Assembly (NCBI GenBank): GCA_947623455.1
Contig: OX392534.1
Span: 36,957,426 to 37,021,425 of the forward strand
Direction of reading: 5' to 3'
Source: Mimachlamys varia
Lineage: Eukaryota > Mollusca > Bivalvia > Pectinida > Pectinidae
DNA: 64,000 nucleotides
The position numbers were made by a program, and so were the translations under genes. Positions 24,001 to 39,000 of the stretch are shown one piece after another. Position 1 is the first letter of the stretch. Each line of letters begins with the position of its first letter. The notes beneath the pieces were generated by a model. It was not told the DNA's origin and ran no database searches. It was given only the letters and a program-made list of their open reading frames with translations.

Positions 24001-27000
24001 GAATACTCGGATAACTCCTGTCGACTTCGAGGTAAATAAGTTTGACTGTATGGTGTTAATGTACTTATTTTGGGGCACAGAGATTTTAGTGCATAACCAA
24101 ATCTATATAGATAAATGCAATGATTAATTGGTGTACTCACAATATTTGCTATACCTAGAAATTTCTGTGAGAAATAAATGCCTCCTTCCCCATATGAAGT
24201 TAGTTCTTTAAGCTTGTTACGTATGCGAAGTTTTTTGACAATCGATCAGTAGTTATTTAAATAAGCTGGTTACATTACCATGGGACGGGACGCGATGGGG
24301 TGGGATGGGACGGACATAGGTAACACTATATGTCCCCCCATTTCATGGCCAGGGCATAAAAAGCAATATACAGGAACTGTAAATTGTAAGCTAGCAGAAT
24401 GCTTTCAGCGCTAACATCTCTAAAATAAGATTTCCTTTGATATATGTACAGAAATTTTTTCATGCTGAAAAATGTAGATTGTCCAAACTCTGTCATGTGA
24501 CTGGTCAAATAATAAATTAAGATGGCAGCCTGAAGTCCAATTTGTTTTTCTGAACCATCTCGAAATGAAGTAATCATAACTTCTGTAAGAGGGAATATTT
24601 CAAAGAAATTGTTATTATGGTAATTTTCTCCGTCCAAAACCTGCCAAATCTGAAGTCATATATACTAAGTTTTGTCAGGATTCCTAGGGCAGCAGTTTCA
24701 GAGAAATAGCAGCAACAAATAGACTTCAATATAAATCCAAGATGGCTACCTAGTAGACATTCTATAATCTTCTGATACCTTCTCAGCAAGGAAATTAAAG
24801 GCTTAACACGTTCACCCCTGAACACACAATTGGTCTCCTCCAATTCAAAGGATGGAATAGTTCATTATTTAATACAAGGGAAAATAAGATCTGATCACTA
24901 ATTATATTACAGTCATTTGTTTTATTTATGTTTGAAAAACTTTGTGCAGAAAAATAATTCTGTACAATTTAATCATCCAACATGTGACGTATCTACAAAG
25001 TGTTTCTTTATAATATTATATTTTCATCATTTTTTCAAGAAATTCATGCAGTTAAAATCTAGGGCACTTTATACCCTTTCTCTGTATATTTGCCAGATAA
25101 TCATCTTTATGATAAGCAAGGATAGAATACTGATCTCCAGATTTATCCTTACAATGTATCTTACCAAAAAAGTTAATAGCAAATTTATAACACAAGCAAC
25201 CAATAAAAGTCTAAATATTATCATTATCTACTACAATTAAAAAATTAAATTACTGTTTACACATTTCCAAATCATTAAGTTTTGAGTATTTTTTTATTAT
25301 CCGAACATTTCTGAAGTGAAAATACATTTTTTTTCGCTCGGCCTTAATTGATATAAGAAAACCCCTGACACCCTATATCTATTTTAATATCGGATAGTGC
25401 TATGCTTCCCTGAACACTTTATGTAAACAACATGACAACAACAAACACTTGAGATAGAAAATGATTACACTCGAGACTGAAGCTCCAGCGAGCACACGAG
25501 GGCACTTCAGACTGAAGACGAGTTTAAGTGTACATATCATTGTCAAAACAAGCTCAAGGGTCCTTGTGTATTATCCTGATTGTTAGTAGCAGCAATGATA
25601 AAGATTTCAGGAATGTACCTATACAACCAAGATAATAAGTAGACATAGAGATCCTTGGCTGAAAGTTTGGTGATTTAAAATATTTGGATTATTTTTATCA
25701 AAACAGGTCTTGGAAGAATAAAGCATTTTCTTGCTTCATACATTATGGTGATATTTAGGTCACTGATAAAGTCTATGTTAGTGGGGATGGGGGGAGGGGG
25801 GTAGCCCTACAAACATCCTGTTTCCTAAATTGATGGAGGGATCTGTTTACCTGTGGTACTGTAGGGGGGAATTGAAGTTTAGGTAGGGGAGTGGGGGTTG
25901 GGGGAAGGTAGCCCTACAAACATCCTGCTTCCTAAACTGATGGAGGGGGAACTGTTACCTGTGGTACTATAGAGGGGGGATTGAAGTTTAGGTAGGGGGG
26001 AGGGCGGATGGTAGCTGCACTGTCACTCTATATCCTAGACTGATGGAGGGGATCTGTAAACCTTGGGTAATATAGAGGGGGGAACGAAGTTTAGGTAGTG
26101 GGGGTCGGGGTGCTGTACTGTCATTCTGTATCCTAGACTGATGGAGGGATTTGTTTACCTGGGGTAATATAGAGGGAGGGTGAAGATTAGGTAGGCAGGT
26201 TGGGGGTTCGGATTGGGGGTAGCTGTACTGTCATTCTGTATCCTAAACTAATGGAGATATCTGTTTACAAGAGATAATATAGAGGGGCAGTTTTTAGACT
26301 GATGGAGGGATCTTTATACTTTGGGATACTATCTTCCTAGAATGAAGCAGAAATTTGTTTATCTGGGTTACCTGTGATTGGGGTGGGGGAGGTATAGAAA
26401 AGATGGAGGATCCGTGAGAAAAGTAATTATGATTTACATTCTGTGTCCCTGGTACGACAGTGGTGAGCTGGGAAGTATGGGGTATTAGTGATATAAAGAT
26501 AATTGATTTACATTCTGTGTCCCCGAGCTGCAGCAGCGTGGAGTGGGCTATACTTGGTGTCACGAGAGGTGTTCGGATTGGCTCCCTGGTCCAGCAGCAG
26601 AGAAACACACTCTGTACAAACAGCAACAATCAGTCTTCATAAACTGTTTAGAGAATTACTGTTTTATTATGAATACATGAAAGAGTACAATGTAAATACA
26701 TGCAGAACATTGCAACAACCAACAAATTCTATTCATAATATGCTGAATAACGGTTTATTATTGACATCAAAAGAGTATGAACTTATTTAACCATAACATA
26801 TGAATACAGTGTATAAAATTCTTTTTACTTATCAAAATTAATGTTAATATTGTAAGTACCTATATCAAAAGCCATCCAGAAGAAAAACTTCTGACAAGCA
26901 TCAGATAGATCATTATTATCTTCACTATCAGATAAGCCAGAATTCATGGTATCCAGGAGTTACCTACCCTGATGTCCAGACTCCGCAGCACACAGAAGGG

Positions 27001-30000
27001 GTGTGGTTCCATCCTTGAGAGGGAGGTTTACATCAGCCTCCCTATCAAGGATAAGCTGGCGCAGGGCGTCCTGGTCACCTTCATGGGCGCGCTTGTGGAT
27101 AGGCGAGAACACAATGTCAGCAGGGTTTGGGGGAACATTAGGCAAAGCGGGTGTGGGGGAGGGGGCTAAATGATGTGGATGATCCGAATCTGTAAGAAAA
27201 ACAAATACACTGTGACATGTTCGTTCAGTAGGACTTTTTTTACCTATCTATAGTGTATGTAATATATTTATCATTAATTAGTCCACCAACTTCAGTATTT
27301 CCTTGATCTTTATAGTTTTGTAAACCAGACAAACCACATTTCTATGATAATATATACTAGTTTTGTATCTTTACATTAACTCTGTACAAAGTAATTCACG
27401 AAAACAAGACTTATCTAAGGAATTCCGACAAACAAACATTATATAAACTTTTCTTTCAGTACGATGCTGTAGAAATCAGTAGGACATGAATACGATCACT
27501 ATCTCTTACCTTCCTGGAACAGGAAACATACATATAACTGGGTCAACAAGGTTTAAACATTTATGTTGTTTTAGGATAGAAAATATGTCTGTTCAAATTC
27601 CAAACTTGATACAAGCCCCGGGCCATGCAGGGAAGTACATGCTGAGTTTAACCAACAAACTTGAAACAACCTAGTTGAGAGGCTGAGACCGACAAGATTA
27701 AGAAGATAAGACAGATGGAATAGAATATGATATATCATCATTTTTATCCGCCTCTGGAGTTTGTGTAGTCATGCATGAAATATCAACTATCACAACCTGG
27801 AACACTTACATGCTAAAAGTAAGTACCATTCATTGATAAGGAATCAAGAAATTGATACCAAACTCAATTTAAAAATGCCTCTATGCAAGTCATGCACAAT
27901 CCAAATACAATATTTTACACCAATATACATTTGTTTATATATTCCATTGGGACTTAATGTATAATGTACTCTCTATAAAACCAACATCTTCTTTTCTTAA
28001 ATTCTCTGGCCTCAATGCTATTGTGAAATTATCACAGAAATTGAATATATACATGTAGTAATGAAAAAAGCCTTCAATCTGACATAAAAAAATATGTTTT
28101 CTAGATACCGGGTATTTAAACTTACACGATGTGGGCAGGTGTCTATCTTATAGATGATCATTAACACATTCATGTACTGCACCCCTGTAGACATTTGAAC
28201 TCTTCCTATTCAAAGGTTGGACTAGTCCATTATAGAATTTCAGGGATGAATGAGTTAATTCAGGGATAAATTGACTGACCATAGCACTAGCCTACAAGTC
28301 AATTTCTTTCAATCCATATCATTTCCAGTGAATCGTTACAAACTATTGGACAGTACAGCTGACCACTGCTGCCCCCCACTGACCGCAGTGTTGTGGAAGT
28401 AATGGAGAGCAATTTCTATTAGCTCCAGAAATGTAACAACCTCATCATAAAATAGATTGAAATGTGAATAGAAGCTAAATGTAAGCCAGGTTTTATTGTG
28501 GTATCACTGTGTACTGGGATTCTATAGCTATACTGTAGCTATTACACCCTGGTAATTAAGGATCGTAGTCTCCTCTCCAGGGAAAACACTGGAGAGTTCC
28601 ACTGTGGTGTCCTTACATACATCCCTACATACAGTAACCTCCATTTATAGTTTGGTTTATACAATTTGTAAGAGGACTACACCAGATCACTATATCACTG
28701 ATCAAATAGCAATGGTATAATGACTGGAGGTCCTGGGTTCAAAACCAGGTCTGGGCTCGTGATCTTACTTCAGTATCAAGATCAGTCACTTTGATCAATA
28801 TTACGGCTTTTTTTTAGAATTCCTTTTCCACAAGGCTAAAATTCTCAAACATGACTTTTTTTCTTTTGCTGAATTATGATTATGACAGCTTTTCAATTCC
28901 AGCAAAAAATCTTCATAATTAAAGGATCTCGAACTGTAAAAATATTTTATCACAATCATGGGTCAACAATTCATCTGACATTGAAATTTGTTATTTTGAA
29001 CACAAAAATACTTTTTAGTCAATAATGCTAAATATTTTCATAAACAACCACAGGGGACCTCAGAAATTAATTCACTTCTGGCAAAATCTATATCAAATAG
29101 GGTTTGTTGTGGTGACAGCTCCTCGTCCAGGGAATATCAACAAGTTTCTAATTAGCGCATTCACAGTTACCATGCTATACAATATAAGTTTTGTACATAA
29201 TCAGGTTTACATTAGACTTATTTTGAGATTCAACATAAATCCTGATCATAATAATGTAATAATGAAAGATCTAACGACTCAACATGCAAAAGTAGACCCC
29301 AAGAGTCGGTCAAATGTCATGAATATCCAGCGTTTCATTGATGGGATGTTTCATCGAAATTAAAAGAAGTTTTCCAAGCTAAACCTGCAGCAAGCGAAGG
29401 CATGTGAAATGAAATCCAGCAGAAAAGAAATAAAGATATTCAGTTAACTATAAATTACACACAATGATCTAAAGAGTTTAACTACTAATGCATGCATGTG
29501 CACTGGAATTGGAAGCAAAAAGTAAAAGTCATTTGGAGACTGAAGTCTTCACTAAGCTGCACATTTATTACTTTGGTAATGATCATCCGGGTCTGTGAGT
29601 CATTACCCATTCTGTTAAATAGACAATCTAACAAAAGTTCCCTTTTAGCTAGTTCACAGGAAAATAACAGCATATACAGGGATCTGGGATATCAAATAGG
29701 GATCTGGGATATCAAATAGGGACCAGGGACATCAAATAGGGACCAGGGACATCAAATAGGGACCAGGGACATCAAATAGGGACCAGGGACATCAAATAGG
29801 GATCTGGGATATCAAATAGGGACCAGGGACATCAAATAGGGACCAGGGACATCAAATAGGGACCAGGGACATCAAATAGGAACCAGGGACATCAAATAGG
29901 GACCAGGGACATCAAATAGGGACCAGGGACATCAAATAGGGACCTGTTGGATTTCAAAAGGGGCCTGTGGGATATCTACAGGGAAATGATTAGGGACCAG

Positions 30001-33000
30001 GGATCCCCAACATGAACATGAGGTTTCAAAAAGACGACTCGATTCTTTTATTTTTGAACATGCATAATTTTGGTATACTTTTGGGCATACATATGCATTG
30101 ATGTGTATACAGGTAAATGCTTTTGGTAAAATTTTTGGCAAATTATATACAGTCGAATCACGTTTTCTCTAACTCGTATAACTCAAACACCCCGTTTTAT
30201 TCAAAGTTTAAGGACAGTCTTGGCCAAGCTTTACACTAGCGTTCAAATACACTTAACTTAAATACTCAGCTAACTCGTAGTTTTCCAATGGTTCAATTAA
30301 TAGGAGGTTCGACTGTAAAATATTGGTTTATTTTCTGAAAAATCGGTTTATCGTAAAACATAGGCAAAAAGATACATACTTGAAAATGTTTTGTTTAGGT
30401 AATTTCGGAAATATGATAGAGACAGGTTTAATTTGTAATGTTGGTGTCATTTTTGTTTGTAATGCCGTCACATTTTTTCAAAAATCAAAACTTATATCTT
30501 ACCTGAACAAACTTCATTTTACTGCTTTAGATGTGCAGAGATAGATAAGCAGAAACTGTGTGCTGAAAACTCATACCATGGTGTGTTACAAAAACCAAAA
30601 ATAAAAGGCAGAGAGCACAAAGCTGTCTACTACGTACGAGAAAATAAAGAGTCACGACGGTGCCATTATTGTTCACGATCTACCCATTTCATTCATCATA
30701 TATACTGGAAAAAGCAATCACGGGTGATTATTTACCTGTTGAAATGCGTGTCCATGGATTCAGTGTTGTGGTAGCTCTGTCAGACAAATACATTTTAAAT
30801 CTTTGTGAAATGATCGGAAAATTGTGGGGTGTATATACATGTATACATACACATATAAACTTTGGTCAAAATACATTGCAATGCACTGATCATGAGTGAA
30901 AGTTAATTGGTCCGATCAGACTCTCTAAGGATGCAATACATAAATTTATTTCACTGAAGCTTTGGTCAAAATACATCACAATACTGAGTAAAAGTTAATT
31001 GCTCCAATCAGTCTCTATAAGGATGCAATACATAGATTTATTCCACTGAAGTAACCAATGTATCCAGTGAAAATTGTCAGCTCACCACGATGCCATTTCT
31101 TACCGCCATACTGTACAATAAATACATGAAGCATGGCCATGCGGTAGCCAGTATATAGGTAGAAGATATACCAAAGCTCCTCTGATCATAAACCTATCAG
31201 CAGTCACTAGCTCATAACACTGACTTACTGGCTACGAGGAGGTGGAGCTCCAGGGGGAATATTTTTGGTAATTTCTTATCTAGGAATTGGTGTTCATTGC
31301 TTTCAATGGGAGTTCACTGATAAAAACTCTCCACAAATCAGTAAATTTGCATATGCATGTATTTATATTGATAAAGAAAGTTCAAAAACTGTATTATTTT
31401 TTTAAAACAAAGTAATCAGTTGATGTCAAACCCTTTAAAACTAATATATACGATATTACTTACTAGACCATATTTATCGCACTAAGTTATACCCATCACA
31501 ATTTAGCCTAGATAATTTGTGATCTGGTACATCCATCTTGTATAAAGGGGCGGATAGCCTTGAAAATTTGACACTTTTTTTGTCTGTACTGTCATTATTG
31601 CTTTCATGATCATGTATATATATATGAGTACATGTGTAGGGACAGAACTTTTTCTGATTGTAACCAAGTAGATTTAAATGATGCATATGACATAAGCACA
31701 TATTGCTTTGATTACACTAGTGTGGTGTGACAGGTACATACAAGTTTCCATGGCAACAGCTTGGGACTGGGTTCCATGCCATTAATATCTATACAGCACC
31801 ATTAAACAGTGTATATATGTGACAGAGAAATGTGTAACACCACGCCCAAAGCTACAGGGACTTAACTAATGAGTTTATATCTCTCTGGTTACCTATACTA
31901 CAGCCAATATACAGTCAGTGGGAAGCTGTAGACAGGAGACACAGTTTCTAATTAGTATAAGGTAGATATATCTACCAAGTAAATATATACAAGTAATACA
32001 CATTACATGTATAACATGTATGGAACACCTCGACTCCAGGAAATGGAATTTATAGGCACACCTGATATCATATCAAGCAAATTAATGTAATCTTCAATAT
32101 GATGAAGTAGGTCAATTACTCCGTAGACATAGACGTAGAGAGAACATTAGTGACCTTGAACTCAATGGGAGAGGGGGGTCAAAGGGGTGTACCTCAAATC
32201 TTGAAGAGGTGCATCTGTCTGGTATCTAGGGAGTCATATACCATTAGTTCAATTAATTTCCTAATTAAGTCACCATACCTGGTTTGGGGGTTGATCAAGT
32301 TCAAGACAGGCTCAGGTACGAAAACTTACTACAGGATTAGGTAATAACTGGGTAACATTTAATACCTGATCATGGAGTAGGGATTTGAAATGAAGAAATC
32401 GAGTTGAGGTAATGTCCTAGTTTAATATAAAAGTACCTCACAATATAATAATCTGATTATCAGGATAATTAGATATTTTATGAATATAATTCAAATTTAA
32501 TCAGGTTTATAATTTGGCCAGAATGAAGTATACTGACATATACATGGATCTGGGAGATTGCTGCCATATTTTTCATGTTAGTTTCAGCAGTGCTTGTATC
32601 TAAATAGCAAATCTAACTAATGGATTCAAGATGTGGCTTCAAGCTGAATTTGTTTGCAGGTTTGCATTAATTTTTGCAGTGCTTTTAAACTTCTAAATAG
32701 CATTGATTATAAGCTTCATTAATGAAGATGTACTAATTAGGAAATTAAACACTACAACTTATTAAGATGAACAAGCTTACAAGCACCTCTAAACAGAATT
32801 TTAATGAAGCATACACTTGTCAGTATTCTACTGCCATTTATAATATACAATACATATACAGGAAGCTGACAACCTATACAGTGGCCTGTATTGTGCTGAA
32901 GCCAGCTAATTAAGCTTATCTATATAGCAACATAACATATCAAAATACATGTACACTTCTGTAAGTGTATCATCGTAATTTTTACAGAAGACATATCAAT

Positions 33001-36000
33001 CATATGTTGATTCAATACATGCCCCCCTCCCCTTCCCATGTTTATTCAATACACCTCCAAAGGTTTATTTAATACATGCCCCCCTTCCCATGTTTATTCA
33101 ATACCCCTCCAAAGATTTATTCAGTACATGCCCCCCTTGTTTATACCCTACAAAGGTTTATTCAATAAATGCTTTTCCTCCATAATGTGATTTTATTCTC
33201 CTTACCTCCATGATGTGATTTTATTCTCCTAAGTATTTAAATCTTTTACCTCCATAAGTTTTTGAATGAGAATAACCTTAATAAGATTTAAATCATAATC
33301 AATCAACATGGTTTGGTTCACTAAAGTTTCCAAGCTTTTGGTTCCCTCCGACAAAAAGAAAATGTGTCATATGAAGACATATAACCAATATAAAATATCC
33401 ATAAGTACCTTCGACATGTACACAAACCTACAATAAGGACAGAGTTGTGTACATGACATCAAAAAGGTACCTAAAAGCACTGTGATATATTTCAAATTTA
33501 TAATGGTTACAAAAAATAAATACATTTTTGTTGTATGCGATGAAACTGAATAATGGGAGTGATGAAATCTATAGCACAAAAATTGTAAAATATATACATT
33601 TGTAAATGAAGTGAATGGTAGAAGTCTTAAGCATTGTAAACAGATGTATACCTGCAGCTGGTGCTCAACATGCATCAATAACTTGATTAATCTGCAGTCT
33701 ACAAATAACTGCTTATGTCCACAAGCACAGCCAAGAGATTTGCGCTCGTGTCAATTTTCTTATCTCACTTTAGCACATAGTACATATTTAAAAAGAAAAA
33801 AGTAAGAATATTTTTAAATAATGTACCCAATCAGATTAAATTTAATTAACAATTAACCCAGGGTCTGAGACAGAAACATTGAAATGCGATGTCACAAAAA
33901 TATATGTAAGAATTTAGTAGGACCTTCGGCGACTGATCAGCCGAAAGGATTTTATGCAACATTTGTATTTAAATCCAAAATTGTTTCATGTTTTATGTAT
34001 ATTCTGTTTATGTGATGTAACATGTATTTCATATGTTTTGATAAGGGGCGGATAGTCTTGAAAATTTGACAATTTATTTGTCCGTACTGTCGCTTTTATT
34101 TCCAAGATCATACATGTAAGAATGGGGGTTTACATAACGTACAAAGTTGTTTAGATGAATAGGTATGATGTTTCACATTATATCACATATATCTATTAGA
34201 TTGAATTAGATAATTTAACCAAACTGAGCACTCTATATTTGATTTAATGTAGAAATAATACAGACACAATCTGATCAGACCATTCCAAAGGTACAAGAGA
34301 ATTTTCAGTACTCCGCTATTACTGTGAAGACTTATAGGCACAGTACACCTGGCTGTGAGTGTGTTGAAATGTTTCTCTCTCAAAAAACTCGGAGATAAGA
34401 TACTCTTATCTTATCCGACACGGTGGCGTAGCCTGTTAAACGGCTAACAGAAACCAACATCACTCATCAGTTACAAACCATTTAAACAGCAAAACACTCA
34501 ACCACTTCTAGAATGTTCCCAAAAATATCCTCTAAACTTCATTAATCTTAAAACAAAAATCAGCTGCAATGACTTCAGGTGAAAAAAAACACTTGCATTT
34601 TACATAGATAAAGAATTTTAAGCAGCAAAATTCTAAAGAATGTTTTAAATTTGCGGTTATGTAAGTCGGTGTTTGTGATAAGAATCCGTCATCATACAGC
34701 CGCTTTAGATCTTTCACTGAATTAACACAGGAGGTCCATGTCTTTAATTTTATTTTAAAAGCCTACAGCCCATTTCAATAAGTTTTTACAGGTAAAAAGT
34801 TTATTTCAAACAATAAATTGTAGAAGGCCATCTTGTAAAATCTTGGTTGGCTTAATCTGTGAAATCAAATGAATCTTAATTGTTTGCAGGTAGCTAAAAT
34901 ACCAGAGTAATACTGAAATCATGGAGGATTGAAGAAATCAGTGCTGTAGACTAAACTTTATTGGGTATTGTACGGTACTCCACCCCAAATGTTCCATTCT
35001 GCCAAATGTAAAAGGGCTGTCCGATGAGACATAGAAGTACTTGGTTCACCCATTACCACTTTCTGCTTTTGATAGGCTGTCAGAATCAATGTGACATACA
35101 CGTACTATTTTTATCCACGTCCTGGGAAGTCCACTGAATATGTGTTTGTTGTCTAAAATTTTAAATACAAGAATCTAAACTGCTACATCATTCTGGTTTT
35201 TCTGCCCTGTCATCTTCTTTATTGTGACACAGATCCTCCTTATATCTGTTCTACAATGAAGACTAGACACCCTCTAAAGATCTATACTAAGATGATAAGG
35301 TTACAGACCCTCTTAAGATAATAAGGAAATGAGACCCTCCTAAGTTATGTCCTAAGATGGTAAGACTGCATATATGTACACTGTACACTTTTCTAAATAT
35401 CTATTCTAGCAAGATATTCATAAGCAGATTTTCATTAAAAACATACAGCAGGCAAAATTGTCTTTTTCAGTTCTGATTTTCTGATAGGGATCAGATCAAC
35501 TTTGTCTTACGTTATCTGTAATTTTCTGATAGTTGGTGGTTAAAATATCATTTGGTTAGTTAAAACTGAAGTTAGCTTAAAGTCAAGACAACACAATAGA
35601 AACTTCCAATGTTTCTTTCTTAAGATAAGACTTGATGCCTTCTTAGACTTTTCCATGGAACAAGATCTAGACATTACAGTCCCTCACAACAGTATACCAG
35701 GTAGATCTGTACTAGGATTTTATACACAGTGACTTTGACTCTTAAGTTGAAAGAATTTTATTTTCTATGTCAACCAGGTGACATGCTATCATAGCTACTA
35801 ATAACAACCAAGTGCATCACTAACTGGTTAAAAAAATGTACAGCTGAAAGTTTAATGGGTATGTTTAAAAGCCATTAAACACTAAAAGGTAGTCATATTG
35901 ACTGTCACCGGTGAGAACTTTGACAGGAATAGGTGGGAAGATAGAAATCAGGGGACATATGACCAAATATATAAACGTGCCGCCTTTCAACATAATTCAG

Positions 36001-39000
36001 AGTTGTAACTTTTTTTCACTTTATTTGACTTCTTATGCCTTTTATCAAGTTTTAAAAGGAAAAACAATTTGTGCATATCATCTTTGTTCAGAGAATAAAT
36101 TGGTAACAGTGTTTTCAATCTTTGCAATCTAATGCTGGTTGTTTTTCCATCATCCAGGACAAATAGAAACCTAGCTGTATGAGTGAGTACCTGTAACTAG
36201 TGGGAAGTATATTTGTGAAGGACATAAGATAAAGAGATTTAAGTTTGTGTCTGCATTCTATAAAGTGTACAACTTTTGACTAAAAATTAACTTAACCAAT
36301 CATGGAATGATAAGTATTATATGGAACACATACTAAGTAAAACCCTGGATTTTTTTCCTGATGGATCCTGGGGCTAAGAAATGCAACAATCTCAAAATCA
36401 AGTTAGCAAAAGCTGATGAAATATCAAAGAATCAAAAACTACCAAGCTTCTGCCTTTTCTCTCTTTTAAGAATTCTTCTCATAGAAGCATATATGTCTAA
36501 ATTTAGAAATAAAACTTTGTTCCCATAGTTGAAATTTCATTAGTAAAATTCAGAATCTTTGATGTGTTTTTTTGTTTGCAAAATTTTAAAAGAAATAATG
36601 TCAAATCTCAGTGAGGATGAGATTTAACAAACTGTAGTCCCCTCCAACAGTTAGGTAATTTATAAACATCTGACAAAACATCTGGCCCGCTTGTCTGTAC
36701 AGGTAAAACATCAAATACATCCCTGCTGCTATGTATAACACTTTTTCTTCAGGTCATAAAAACTGCTACATGATATAATCAGTTGTTGTTGACCCCCATA
36801 GGAAGAACAATTTATTATACTCTGCTACAAAGTCACCTCTAGTTAGACCCGAGTGATGTCATTCACAGATAACATAAAGAATATAAACAGTACTAGGTAT
36901 ATATCTTAGGGCAAACACTTCCACCCACAAAGTCACCTCTACGGAACATCTGATGTGGTTAAAACTTAGCTTACAATTATACATGTACAGCACACACAAG
37001 TTCAGTAAAAATATATCCGATTCGAGTCTTAGCTGTTGAAAAAGGAGTAAATATATAAAAATATTTTTTTATCCCAGTTCTTCTGTGAAATTGAAGTCAA
37101 GTTAGGTAGAAACAGTATCACATACCAGTGTTATATGGAGAAAACAACTACAAAAGAGGGATTTCTGAGAAGAAGGGTATTTATGATGTGGAACTTGATA
37201 TTCACTGGTCCTAATTTTATAACCACAAGGGAACGAAATAGCCTAAAATATGGAAATCACTCCACCACAAAATGTCCCAGGCAGTCTGATAATATCAGTT
37301 ATATACAATTTACACAGCGAGATAACAACTGAAAATGTGATAAAAGTGAACATTTATCAAATTACAACCACTTACAACACTTTTTGTAGGTAACATTTGA
37401 ATTGTTCAAAATTATCCATCTGTTTAAAAGGCGGTAAAACCTGTGAGTATACCACAACCAGGAAGCTATCAAGTTCATACAATGTCGGCTGCACTGCAGC
37501 ATTTTTTTACGCAGCATTATACACCCTGAGTCTATTTTACCTGGACAATGCTGGCCAATATTTTACGTTTAACAGATTTATGAGCTCATGGCAAAAGATG
37601 CAAGTTTCCTGGAAAACTTGGTTAAAAATCAAATTAAGGTCTTTTCCGAGTCTTTCATACTTTTTGTTTTTACCAGAACAGATAGAGTATTTCTCTATTA
37701 ATCTGTTCTGAGATTTAGTACAGAGAAACAAATAATTGACATTTTGAGTATGAAATTTAAGAAACTACATGTAAATTATCTATATTTCTTTATGTAGGTG
37801 ACAATGTGATGTCAAAAGTACTTCAGTTACCTAACCATGCTAAAAGACCACATAAAATATGACACTATTGTCAATTTTAAAGTGTTGTCATACCGTAATA
37901 ATAGCAGCATGCATATAGGCTAGCATGCTAGCTAGGCAACATTTCATTTGTGATATTGGAACTGCAATTTCAGGAGGGACATTAATGACTGAGTGGTGAA
38001 TTCTACGTACCAGTATAATTATATACAAGCTAAGTGATAAAGTGTCATTTATAAGTATACAAAATATAATGCTAATATATAAGTAGACCTGACACTGGAC
38101 AGGTGTGAACCGCCTTATGAGGGAAAACGTTACTACTGACATTTACATTCTGTCAAGTTGTAATGAAGGTTCATGTATATACCTGTATAATCTAGATGTA
38201 TATACAATGTACCTGTATATTCAAGGTGTATCTACCTGTATAATCAAGGTGTATATACCTGTATAATCAAAAGTGTAACTACCTGTATAATCAAGGTGTA
38301 TCTACCTGTATAATCAAGGTGTATCTACCTGTATAAGTAAGGTGTATTTACCTGTATAATCAAGGTGTATCTATCTGTGTAACCAAGGTGTATCTACCTG
38401 TGTAATTAATGTGAATCTACCTGTGTATCCAAGGTGTATCTACCTATACAATCAAGGTGTATCTACCTGTATAATCAAGGTGTATCTACCTGTATAAGCA
38501 AGGTGTATCTACCTGTATAATCAAGGTGTATCTATCTGTGTAACCAAGGTGTATCTACCTGTGTAACCAAGGTGTATCTACCTGTGTAATTAATGTGAAT
38601 CTACCTGTGTAACCAAGGTGTATCTACCTGTACAATCAAGGTGTATCTACCTGTATAATCAAGGTGTATCTACCTGTATAATCAAGGTGTATCTACCTGT
38701 ATAATCAAGGTGTATCTATCTGTGTAACCAAGGTGTATCTACCTGTACAATCAAGGTGTATCTACCTGTATAATCAAGGTTTATCTACCTGTATAATCAA
38801 GGTGTATCTACCTGCATAATCAAGGTGTATCTATAAGCTACCTGTATAATCAAGGTGTATCTACCTGTATAATCAAGGTGTATCTACCTGTATAATCAAG
38901 GTGTATCTACCTGTATAATCAAAGTGTATCTACAACTTCTACCTGTATAATCAATGGAATTACCTGTATAAACAAGGTGTATCTACCTGTATCACCAAGG

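Noticed and set aside
26294..26629. 111-codon minus-strand frame over exon 8
   Set aside because: It is a different frame from the ankyrin-coding one and runs through both the exon and its degenerate duplicate by chance.
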